In this document: one piece after another, positions 39,119-46,149 of the stretch | Position numbering within the stretch: position 1 is the first letter of the stretch | How the letters are laid out: every line of letters begins with the position of its first letter | Virus record (IMG/VR): IMGVR_UViG_3300032307_000370 | Location: 62,001 to 126,000 of that record | Length of the DNA stretch: 64,000 nucleotides | Reading direction: 5' to 3' (one strand) | Source: a virus | Notes under the pieces: generated by a model | Databases searched by the model: none | What the model saw: the letters and a program-made list of their open reading frames with translations, nothing else | Told to the model about the DNA's origin: nothing | Translations under genes and position numbers: made by a program

Positions 39119-41473
39119 ATGAAAAAGAAAAGAATAAACGAAAGTAATTTACAAAATCAAGTTTGGTTACATTTTTATACCCAAGTTGAAAAAATTGGAA
39201 CTATAGATTCTCAAAAAACGGATAATGATAGAATCCATAATCTACTTAATGGTGCGTCAAAAACAGGAGGTAATGGATTGGGTAGACCTGAACACATTAT
39301 AACAATTAATAAATATTTAAATTTAGTTTTGATTACCGAATTAAAAGGTGATACATCATTACATGGGGATGATAAAGATGATTTAAATAAAGTTAAATAT
39401 GCGATTGATGGAGTTAAACATTATTCAAATGCTCTTTCTAAAGAATTTGATGTAATATCAATTGCTATTAGTGGTGATAGTATTGAAAATTCTAAAATAA
39501 CTCATTTTTATCAACCAAAAAAAAGTGCGCAACCTATAAAAATACTTGGTAATAAACTTTTAGACATTGAATCATATATTGAATTTTACACAAAAAATGA
39601 GGTGGTAATATCTCAAGATTATGAAAAATTACGAAACTACGCTAATGAATTAAATTTGATGTTACATTCAAATAAAATATTGGAAAGTCAGAGAAGTCTT
39701 TTATTAAGTGCTATTTTAATGGGGTTGGATGTTGATGATTTTAAAGAAACTTATCAATTTATTAGTGATCCATCAAAATTATCTAAATTTTTACATTCTA
39801 ATGTATGTGATTACATAAAAAAAGAAAGTGGGTTATCAAATGATAAAATAGATTTTGTTAATTCACAATTTAATTTTATTCTTAATGATGTTAGTTTGTG
39901 TACTAAACAAAATGTTTTAAAAAATATAATTTTAAATATAGATAAAAACATTAAAAGTTTTGTTGATACCTACAAATATAGGGATGTTTTGGGTGAGATT
40001 TATAATGTATTTTTAAGTTATTCAAATTCAGATAAAGGGCTTGGAATTGTATTAACACCACCACACATTACTGAATTTGTTTGTGAATTAACACAAGTAA
40101 ATTCAAAAAGTATAGTATTAGATAATTGTACAGGAACAAGTGGGTTCCTCATTTCCTCAATGAAATATATGGTTGAAGATTGTAAAGGTGATGAGCAGAA
40201 AATTAAATACGTGAAAGAAAATCAATTAGTAGGTGTTGAATACCAATCGCACATTTACGCTTTGGCGGTTTGTAATTTTATAATCCATAAATCATTTCCT
40301 AAAAATATTTTAAGTGGTTCTTGTTTTGATGAAAAAATAATTGATGAGGTTAGAGAAAAAAAACCAAACATTGGATTTTTAAATCCCCCTTATAAATCTG
40401 ATAAAAAAAATGATATAGAAGAATTAGAATTTGTGTTAAACAATCTAAATAATTTACAAATTGGTGGAAAATGCGTTGCTTTATTACCGATGTCTTGTGC
40501 GGTGAGAGGAGATAAAAAAATACAATTTTTAAAAGAAAAAATTTTGGAATCCCACACTTTAGAAGGGGTTTTATCTATGCCTGATGAGCTTTTTTACAAC
40601 TCTAACGCTGGGGTAGTTTCATGTTTAATGATATTCACTTCAAACATACCTCATAATTTTGAAAAAGAAGTGTTTTTTGGTTATTATAAAGACGATGGAT
40701 TTGTAAAACGAAAAAATTTAGGAAGAGTAGATTATTTTAATAGATGGGGAAAAATAAAAAATAATTGGATTAATAATTTTTTAAATAAAAAAGAAGAAAA
40801 AGGAGTTTCAGTAAAAAAATGTATAACTAAAAATAGTGAATGGTCAGTTGAAAAATATTTAGTTACTGATTATGAAAGTTACACTAAAGATTTTTTTGAA
40901 AATGAATTACATGACTATTCAGCATATCTATTCAAAAGTAAAATATTAAATGGTGTTACCTCGGAAAAACTTTTAGAAGATGATATATCACTTTTTGAAA
41001 AAAGATGGGAACTTTATAAACTTACTGATATTTTTACTATTACGGGGACTAAAACTACTAAACCGGATTTAATAAAAGATTTTGAATTTGGACCTTATCC
41101 TTATGTGACAACTCAGGCTAGTAATAACGGTGTTGAAAAGTTTACTAATTATTTTACCGAATTAGGTGGTGTATTAACTATTGATAGTGCGGTTTTGGGT
41201 TATACTTCCTATCAGAAAGATAATTTTTTGGCATCAGATCACGTTGAAAAATTAACACCAAAATTTGATTTTAATATTTTCAGTATGTTTTTTTTAAAAA
41301 CAATATTGAATTATGAACAATATAGGTTTAATTACGGTAGAAAAGCCAGTCAAACTAGGTTGAAAGAATTAAATATTTTTTTACCAACAAATGATCGTGG
41401 TGAGATTGATGTAGAATTTATGGAAAATTTTATAAAAACTTGCAACTACTCATTTAATCTAAAAAATATCTAA
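39119..41473 (+). CDS. Single-chain restriction-modification enzyme (type IIG-like): nuclease, N6-adenine methylase and recognition domain
   Basis: Three parts are visible in 784 residues. Residues 1-130: a PD-(D/E)XK-like nuclease, with RPEH (57-58) and ITELKGD (E74, K76). Residues about 290-560: an HsdM-like gamma-class methylase, with LTPPHITEF (motif X), LDNCTGTSGFLIS (motif I, 334-346) and LNPPY (motif IV, 421-425). Residues about 640-780: an HsdS-like recognition domain (KRWELYKLTDIF, then GGVLTIDSAVLGY). Such fused enzymes cut and methylate without partners. The gene stands alone between recombination and sigma-factor genes, with repeats on both sides, suggesting a moron acquired as a unit. 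It could restrict competing phages or the host, or act only as a methylase. Confidence 0.82.
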   Translation: MKKKRINESNLQNQVWLHFYTQVEKIGTIDSQKTDNDRIHNLLNGASKTGGNGLGRPEHIITINKYLNLVLITELKGDTSLHGDDKDDLNKVKYAIDGVKHYSNALSKEFDVISIAISGDSIENSKITHFYQPKKSAQPIKILGNKLLDIESYIEFYTKNEVVISQDYEKLRNYANELNLMLHSNKILESQRSLLLSAILMGLDVDDFKETYQFISDPSKLSKFLHSNVCDYIKKESGLSNDKIDFVNSQFNFILNDVSLCTKQNVLKNIILNIDKNIKSFVDTYKYRDVLGEIYNVFLSYSNSDKGLGIVLTPPHITEFVCELTQVNSKSIVLDNCTGTSGFLISSMKYMVEDCKGDEQKIKYVKENQLVGVEYQSHIYALAVCNFIIHKSFPKNILSGSCFDEKIIDEVREKKPNIGFLNPPYKSDKKNDIEELEFVLNNLNNLQIGGKCVALLPMSCAVRGDKKIQFLKEKILESHTLEGVLSMPDELFYNSNAGVVSCLMIFTSNIPHNFEKEVFFGYYKDDGFVKRKNLGRVDYFNRWGKIKNNWINNFLNKKEEKGVSVKKCITKNSEWSVEKYLVTDYESYTKDFFENELHDYSAYLFKSKILNGVTSEKLLEDDISLFEKRWELYKLTDIFTITGTKTTKPDLIKDFEFGPYPYVTTQASNNGVEKFTNYFTELGGVLTIDSAVLGYTSYQKDNFLASDHVEKLTPKFDFNIFSMFFLKTILNYEQYRFNYGRKASQTRLKELNIFLPTNDRGEIDVEFMENFIKTCNYSFNLKNI

Positions 41474-41527
41474 AAAATAGTATAATTACCTAAAAAAATT
41501 AGTACATATACCCAAAAAATTAGTACA
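41472..41527 (+). repeat. Three phased A-tract repeats (about 21 bp) downstream of the R-M gene
   Basis: Two perfect copies of AAAAAATTAGTACA (41493-41506 and 41514-41527) and a degenerate one (AAAAAATAGTATA from 41472) are spaced 21-22 bases, about two helical turns. They end 18 bases before a TATCTTTG element. The arrangement is that of operator iterons for a dimeric regulator acting on the 41577 promoter. Confidence 0.75.
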
Positions 41528-41544
41528 AGTTCTATTTTTTTGGT

Positions 41545-41552
41545 TATCTTTG
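41545..41552 (+). promoter_or_regulatory. TATCTTTG, Bacteroidetes-type -7 element
   Basis: Exact TAnnTTTG match, 25 bases before the ATG at 41577, just downstream of the phased repeats. No clear TTG at -33. Probable start of the unit that contains the sigma factor gene. Confidence 0.55.
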
Positions 41553-41576
41553 TTGAAATAATTAAAACATAAAAAT

Positions 41577-42065
41577 ATGAAGTATTTACTCTTTGCTTAT
41601 TATTCGGAAGGTGAAAAAACCGAAGAAGAAATTCACAAAATTGCGGAAGAATTGGCACCTATTGTTGATTCGGATGAAATAAAATATGTATATGGTCCAT
41701 CACACGTAGTATTTAATTTTATTACCGAAATGTCTTTAGAGGAATTGTCAATATATGTTGATATCGTCATTGAAGAGACAGGACCATTTAAGTATATTTT
41801 AATCCCAACCCCAAAACAAATTGCGTCAAACATGGATCCTGAACATTTAGAACATCTTATGCAAGTTAGAGGTGATAATGATGAGGGGGAAATATCGCCA
41901 AATTTCATAGAATTTCTAAAAGAAAGTTTTGCGGGAACAAACCCAAATGTTTGTTCTTTAACAATAGATGAGATCTTAGAAAAAATTAAACAAACTGGAG
42001 TTGGATCACTCTCCACACAAGAAAAAGAAAAATTAGATAATTATTCACAATCAATCCAAAATTAA
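41577..42065 (+). CDS. Hypothetical protein upstream of sigma, 162 aa
   Basis: The N-terminal about 100 residues form an alpha/beta domain (YLLFAYYSEGEKTEEE, VVFNFITEMSLEEL). The C-terminus IDEILEKIKQTGVGSLSTQEKEKL matches the pattern DEILDKIxxxGxxSLTxEEKxxL found at the C-termini of Bacteroidetes rhomboid-type proteins (DUF6576). Only 3 bases separate it from the sigma factor, so the two are co-expressed, and it could be a regulator or partner of sigma. That role is inference from position. Confidence 0.72.
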   Translation: MKYLLFAYYSEGEKTEEEIHKIAEELAPIVDSDEIKYVYGPSHVVFNFITEMSLEELSIYVDIVIEETGPFKYILIPTPKQIASNMDPEHLEHLMQVRGDNDEGEISPNFIEFLKESFAGTNPNVCSLTIDEILEKIKQTGVGSLSTQEKEKLDNYSQSIQN

Positions 42066-42068
42066 TTA

Positions 42069-42869
42069 ATGAAGGACAAAAACTTAGGAATACCCATTAA
42101 CCAAGACGAAGTTTACCACTACCTTAAAGACATCAGAAAAATTAAAGTAATGACTCCCGACAGAGAGCGTGAGTTAGCGGTTAAAATGAAATCAAACGAG
42201 ATTTCAGAAAGAGAGAGAAAACAAATTGAGGAAGAACTTCTTACGGGTAACCTAAGATTTGTTATTACTGTTGCTAAACAGTATCAAAATCAAGGATTAG
42301 ATCTACAAGATCTAATTGCCGAAGGAAATTACGGACTAATGAAGGCAATCAAGAATTTTGATTGGGGAAAAGACCTTAGATTTATATCATATGCGGTATG
42401 GTGGGTCAAACAATCAATCATCCAATCCTTAAATGATAATGCTAGAACAATACGATTACCGGTAAATGTTGTTCAGGACCTTCATAGAGCTAAGAAAGAA
42501 TTAGAACAATCCGGTAAGAAGTTAGAAGATAAGTTTTCCACTTTACCATCAATTATTGATTTAGATATGAGAATCAATGAAGAAGGGGATACCCTTATTG
42601 ATATGATTGCTAATCAAGATGCGGATGCTCCTGATGCCTCATTTCACACTAAAGACATTTTAAAAGAAAAGATGATGACTTTGTTGGATGTCTTGGATGA
42701 TCGAGAAAAATCAATCATCGGTGATTACTTTGGTTTGACAGGAACACCAAGAACTTTAGAAGACATCGGATCTGATTTTGGTTTAACAAAAGAACGAGTA
42801 CGACAAATAAAAGAAAAAGCGTTGAGACGATTACGAAATGATAGTTCTGAATTATTTGATTATTTGTAA
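42069..42869 (+). CDS. RNA polymerase sigma factor, sigma-70 / RpoD-like
   Basis: Regions 1.2 to 4 are all present in 266 residues: a region 1.2 helix (DEVYHYLKDIRKI, TPDRERELA), region 2 (NLRFVITVAKQYQNQGLDLQDLIAEGN, then FISYAVWWVKQSI), region 3 (LPVNVVQDLHRAKKELE) and a region 4 helix-turn-helix (RTLEDIGSDFGLTKERVRQIKEKALRRLR). It resembles the short RpoD of Bacteroidetes more than T4 gp55, which lacks several of these regions. It would redirect host RNA polymerase to phage promoters; the TATTTATA motif is a candidate target. A terminator follows. Confidence 0.93.
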   Translation: MKDKNLGIPINQDEVYHYLKDIRKIKVMTPDRERELAVKMKSNEISERERKQIEEELLTGNLRFVITVAKQYQNQGLDLQDLIAEGNYGLMKAIKNFDWGKDLRFISYAVWWVKQSIIQSLNDNARTIRLPVNVVQDLHRAKKELEQSGKKLEDKFSTLPSIIDLDMRINEEGDTLIDMIANQDADAPDASFHTKDILKEKMMTLLDVLDDREKSIIGDYFGLTGTPRTLEDIGSDFGLTKERVRQIKEKALRRLRNDSSELFDYL

Positions 42870-42870
42870 A

Positions 42871-42968
42871 ATGGGTTGAACCGAGATTACCCATACAACT
42901 CGGCGGAATGGGACACGAGGTTCCTGGGTGAAACTCCCCAATCTTATCTATATGGTAAGATGAAACAC
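42871..42968 (+). ncRNA. Candidate structured RNA element between sigma gene and terminator
   Basis: Intergenic, and visibly richer in G and C than neighbouring genes. ATGGGT (42871-42876) can pair with ACCCAT (42889-42894). The loop holds CCGAG (42881-42885), which can pair with CTCGG (42899-42903), giving an H-type pseudoknot. A second stem-loop ATCTTATC / GGTAAGAT lies at 42941-42961. Between them GAGGTT and AACTC can pair with one bulge. No tRNA or known riboswitch core was recognised. It may be a small RNA transcribed with the sigma gene, a 3' stability element, or an independent ncRNA. Confidence 0.45.
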
Positions 42969-42999
42969 AACCCTCACTGGTACCGGTGGGGGTTTTTTA
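42969..42999 (+). terminator. Intrinsic terminator after sigma gene / structured element
   Basis: Stem AACCCTCAC / GTGGGGGTT (one G-T pair) with an 8-base loop, followed by TTTTTT. It also lies at the 3' end of the convergent minus-strand gene ending at 42997. Confidence 0.85.
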
Positions 43000-43446
43000 T
43001 ACCCATATAACTGTCTGCCAATCGGCGACTTTAAATGGATTTTCTTTTGATTCTCTAAAAACTGTAACAACCTTTAATGACCAAGACAAATCATCAGTTT
43101 GTATAGGATTGATTGCAATAGCAATTTCCCACTTTAAAGATTTAACAACAAATCTCTTGTCTGTTCTTATTTCGTGGGATACTATTTTTTCTGCTATTTG
43201 ATTTTTTGCTTTAAGTAAGATTTCTTTTATTTCAGAATTACTTATTTCTCTTTGATTATAATCGTAACTAAATTTACCGGTTAAATCCTCACCTCTACCC
43301 TCTAAATCAGGTCTAGTTCTTCTTGACCACGAATGATTTAACCTGTCAACCTCAATTGAAAAATCAGAATTTACACTTACCGACATATTCCCGATAACTT
43401 TTTCAATTAATAAATGTTTCAATATTGTATTCCTAAGTGATGACAT
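42997..43446 (-). CDS. Hypothetical protein, minus strand, 149 aa
   Basis: Soluble alpha/beta protein with a conserved-looking central RTRPDLEGRGEDLTG stretch and a C-terminal Trp-rich end (VADWQTVIWV). It is single on the minus strand, convergent with the sigma gene and divergent from the membrane protein gene at 43497. Both divergent genes have a TATTTATA motif on their own coding strand. Function unknown. Confidence 0.65.
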   Translation of the reverse strand: MSSLRNTILKHLLIEKVIGNMSVSVNSDFSIEVDRLNHSWSRRTRPDLEGRGEDLTGKFSYDYNQREISNSEIKEILLKAKNQIAEKIVSHEIRTDKRFVVKSLKWEIAIAINPIQTDDLSWSLKVVTVFRESKENPFKVADWQTVIWV

Positions 43447-43451
43447 ATAAT

Positions 43452-43459
43452 TATAAATA
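43452..43459 (-). promoter_or_regulatory. TATTTATA motif, minus-strand half of a divergent pair
   Basis: The plus strand reads TATAAATA, so the minus coding strand has TATTTATA, 5 bases from the ATG at 43446. It faces the plus-strand copy at 43472. Confidence 0.42.
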
Positions 43460-43471
43460 CCTTATTATTGA

Positions 43472-43479
43472 TATTTATA
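43472..43479 (+). promoter_or_regulatory. TATTTATA motif, plus-strand half of a divergent pair
   Basis: TGATATTTATAAAC lies 17 bases before the ATG at 43497. It falls inside the open frame upstream of that ATG and so supports the shorter start. Confidence 0.48.
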
Positions 43480-43496
43480 AACACATAACAATTATT

Positions 43497-44582
43497 ATGA
43501 AAGAAAAATTTTTACCTTGGTTTTTATTATTTTGTGCCTTGGGACTATCGGCAACCGCGGCTTATTATAGTGTGGTAGGTCTATCAATAGTGTTTGTTGG
43601 AGTTGCAATACCTGTTATTATTATGGGTGGATTTTTAGAAGTATCTAAAATTGCGATTGCGACTTATTTACACGATAAATGGAAAGAAACATATGGAGCA
43701 TTGAAAATTTACTTAACAATGGCATTAATTATTTTGTCAGTCATTACATCTATTGGGATATACGGGTTATTAAGTACGGGGTTCCAATCAAACATTGCTA
43801 AATTGGAGATCAATGATAAAAAGATCAAAAACATTGAAGTAAAAAAAGAACGATTTGAAGAAATCAAATTAGAATACACTAAAGAAAAAACTATCCTTGA
43901 TAAGGACATCTCAAAGTTAAGGGATGGTCTTTCAAGTAATACAACAACTCAAACGGTTGATAGACAAACAGGTCAAATTGTTACAAGAGCAAATAATGCT
44001 AATAGACAATCATTTGAAAGACAATTAAAAACGGCTCAGGATAACAGAGATGTGATATCAGGTAAGATTGATTCGATGAATGATAGTATTACAAAGTTAG
44101 ATATACAAATATTGGACATGGAATCTCAAGAGATTGAAGGTAATGAACTTGGAGCAATTAAATATGTGAGTGAATTGAGTGGATGGGGTCTTAATGAAGT
44201 GGCTAATTTATTTATATTGATTTTGATCTTCGTATTTGACCCATTGGCGATCACTTTAGTTATTGCGACCAACCAAGCGTTTAAAGCAAATAGAAAACGT
44301 AAAGATGATGCGGAAATAGTTCCTGAAGAAAAGGTAGTTGAAATAATTAAAGAAGTTGAAAAAATAGTTGAGGTTCCTGTTGAAGTTATTAAAGAAGTTG
44401 AAAAAATAGTTGAGGTTCCTGTTGAAATAATTGTAGAAAAAGATAAGGTTGTTCCCGATTTTGAAGAATTGTTTGAATCGGATGATGTTTATATGGATAC
44501 AGAAATAATTGAAGATACCACCACAACTACGACCCAAGAAGGTCCTAAAGTATTAAGATACACTAAAAACAATGTTGGATGA
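43497..44582 (+). CDS. Membrane protein with coiled-coil loop and EVPVE repeat tail, 361 aa
   Basis: Four hydrophobic segments (about 5-23, 25-47, 70-92 and 225-250). Between the third and fourth is a soluble coiled coil of about 130 residues. The C-terminal cytoplasmic tail carries two copies of a 14-residue IKEVEKIVEVPVEV repeat, then an acidic Thr-rich end. The frame is open 20 codons upstream, but ATG 43497 starts directly before a lysine and a hydrophobic segment and follows the TATTTATA motif. The function is unknown; the topology suits an inner-membrane scaffold made during infection. Confidence 0.7.
   Translation: MKEKFLPWFLLFCALGLSATAAYYSVVGLSIVFVGVAIPVIIMGGFLEVSKIAIATYLHDKWKETYGALKIYLTMALIILSVITSIGIYGLLSTGFQSNIAKLEINDKKIKNIEVKKERFEEIKLEYTKEKTILDKDISKLRDGLSSNTTTQTVDRQTGQIVTRANNANRQSFERQLKTAQDNRDVISGKIDSMNDSITKLDIQILDMESQEIEGNELGAIKYVSELSGWGLNEVANLFILILIFVFDPLAITLVIATNQAFKANRKRKDDAEIVPEEKVVEIIKEVEKIVEVPVEVIKEVEKIVEVPVEIIVEKDKVVPDFEELFESDDVYMDTEIIEDTTTTTTQEGPKVLRYTKNNVG
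44346..44429 (+). repeat. 42-bp tandem repeat, two copies, inside the membrane protein gene
   Basis: ATTAAAGAAGTTG...CCTGTTGAA recurs at 44346 and 44388 with nearly no change, in frame. It encodes the duplicated 14-residue unit. The high identity suggests recent duplication or frequent copy-number change. Confidence 0.85.
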
Positions 44583-45171
44583 ACTAACGAAATACGGGAA
44601 CTTCCAATCGGAGGGGAGGAACGAAAACAAAAAACAAATTATCCTCACCAACACATCCCGAAACGTAAAGGATTATTTGCAATCACTAAAATATAGATAT
44701 AACGGTAAATACGATAAAATACCAAACTATATTGTAACTAGAGATGGTAAGATTTTACAGTTATTAGAGAATGATGAATACGGTAAATATAATGGTAATA
44801 AAAAAGTAGATGAGAATTCTATTATTATTTCATTAGAGAATTTAGGTTGGTTAGAAAAAGAACCACTAAAAAATTCACACATTAATTGGATTGGGGATAT
44901 TTATAATCAAAAGGTTTTTGAACGAAAATGGAGAGATTATTTCTTTTGGCAACCATATGTTGAGGAACAGTTAAAATTAACTGCTAAACTATGTCTTGAA
45001 ATAACAAAAGAAACGTCAATCCCTTTAGTAAGTGTTGAACATAACACAAAAATAAATGGTGTTGAAAAAATTGAAGGTATTGTAACGAGAAGTAATTTTG
45101 ATAGTGATTTTACTGATGTTACTCCGGCTTTTAATTTTGAATATTTTATAAAACAATTATACAATGAATAA
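44572..45171 (+). CDS. Amidase_2-like protein lacking the zinc ligands, 199 aa
   Basis: The order of elements follows N-acetylmuramoyl-L-alanine amidases: IILTNTSRN (usually IxxHHT), YIVTRDGKILQLLEN (vxrDGxixql), KYNGN (usually WHaG), SIIISLENLGWLEK, YVEEQLKLTAKLCLEI, then GIVTRSNF and TDVTPAFNFEYF (usually HxDxxxxxkxDPGpaF). The histidines expected at about residues 26, 73 and 173 are replaced by T/N, Y/N and R. It is therefore probably a catalytically dead amidase used for binding, unless the metal site is built differently. Overlaps: 11 bases with the upstream gene, 8 with the next. Confidence 0.62.
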   Translation: MLDELTKYGNFQSEGRNENKKQIILTNTSRNVKDYLQSLKYRYNGKYDKIPNYIVTRDGKILQLLENDEYGKYNGNKKVDENSIIISLENLGWLEKEPLKNSHINWIGDIYNQKVFERKWRDYFFWQPYVEEQLKLTAKLCLEITKETSIPLVSVEHNTKINGVEKIEGIVTRSNFDSDFTDVTPAFNFEYFIKQLYNE

Positions 45172-45796
45172 CTACGACGAAATAAAAATGTTGGTTGAGG
45201 CTTCTAGACGAGCTTTATCTAAAAAATTAAATGAAAGTCAGTCAACGGACATTCGTAAACAATATGGTTTATTAACGGAACAACCTGTTGAAGATCCTGA
45301 GGCGAGAATAAATATCATGAAAGATATTGAAGATAAAATTGAGGACGATACAGAATACGAAACCGCGGAAAACCCTGAAGATGATGAAAAAGAGTTTGAT
45401 GATATAAAATCAGACAAAAAGAAGGCATATAGAATTTCTGGAGGCATAATGGTCATTCATAGTAAAGATACAAGTGATTTACAACTAACTACTGATGATA
45501 AACTTGCGTTTCAGGAAAGCATGGATGAGTTCAAACAAGATGTTACTGAAATGGCAGATTTTAATAAATTAAATCTTTACCCAACAAATGTTGAGTGGTC
45601 AGGAAAAGTAACGGAATTGGACATTGAATTTTTCTTTTCAATTGGAGAAACAAATGGTGTGTATATTAATGGTACCATGATCAAACTTGATGATGAATTT
45701 AGTGAGATGACAACAAAATTAAAGTCGTATTATGATAAGTTCAAAACAAAATGGGCTAAAATTATATCAATGAGAAAAAAAGTTAGTGAGTCATGA
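45164..45796 (+). CDS. Hypothetical acidic protein, 210 aa
   Basis: The N-terminal helix (DEIKMLVEASRRALSKKLNES) is amphipathic, followed by a strongly acidic linker (about 60-85) and a globular alpha/beta domain (LDIEFFFSIGETNGVYINGTMIKL). Such a short N-terminal helix before an acidic spacer recurs in several proteins of this window. Its start overlaps the amidase-like gene by 8 bases and its stop overlaps the next gene by 4. Function unknown. Confidence 0.68.
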   Translation: MNNYDEIKMLVEASRRALSKKLNESQSTDIRKQYGLLTEQPVEDPEARINIMKDIEDKIEDDTEYETAENPEDDEKEFDDIKSDKKKAYRISGGIMVIHSKDTSDLQLTTDDKLAFQESMDEFKQDVTEMADFNKLNLYPTNVEWSGKVTELDIEFFFSIGETNGVYINGTMIKLDDEFSEMTTKLKSYYDKFKTKWAKIISMRKKVSES

Positions 45797-46146
45797 GAGA
45801 ATTCTTAAGTAAAAATTTTAAATACATTATCACACCAATTTTAATTATATTAATTGGTGTAATGATTTATGACATCGCAAGTAAAGACAATGGAATGTCT
45901 AATGAAGATAAAAAAAGATTGGAACAACTTGATAAAGATATTAATCACATGATTGAATATCAAAAACAATTAGATGTTAAAATTGAGATATACAATAAAG
46001 AAATTGAAAAAGTTGATTCTGTAATTACAAACATAAAAATAAAAAAAGAAGTTGTTAATAACTACTACCAACAGAAAGGTGAAGAAATTAAAAACGCTGA
46101 TGTTAAACAAATTGATAGTTTATTACGATCAAGATACAAATTTTAA
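45793..46146 (+). CDS. Inner-membrane anchored coiled-coil protein, spanin-like topology, 117 aa
   Basis: One N-terminal transmembrane segment (YIITPILIILIGVMIYDI, about 11-28), then an all-helical Lys/Glu coiled coil to the end. This is the topology of Rz-type i-spanins, which join inner and outer membranes in the last lysis step. It lies after an amidase-like gene and before a secreted coiled-coil gene. No lipobox partner is obvious, so the spanin call is an inference from topology. Confidence 0.5.
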   Translation: MREFLSKNFKYIITPILIILIGVMIYDIASKDNGMSNEDKKRLEQLDKDINHMIEYQKQLDVKIEIYNKEIEKVDSVITNIKIKKEVVNNYYQQKGEEIKNADVKQIDSLLRSRYKF

Positions 46147-46149
46147 AAT

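Noticed and set aside
39060-41527. Transposon or integron carrying the R-M gene
   Set aside because: No transposase, terminal inverted repeats or target duplication is visible; the repeats on the two sides have different sequences.
42871-42998. tRNA or a known riboswitch class
   Set aside because: On neither strand is there a T-arm GGTTCNANNCC paired with an acceptor stem, nor an aptamer core I recognise. Kept only as an unclassified structured element.
44256-44537. 93-codon minus-strand frame opposite the EVPVE repeats
   Set aside because: An antisense shadow made open by the Glu/Lys/Val repeat on the plus strand; Asn/Phe-rich low complexity with no start context.
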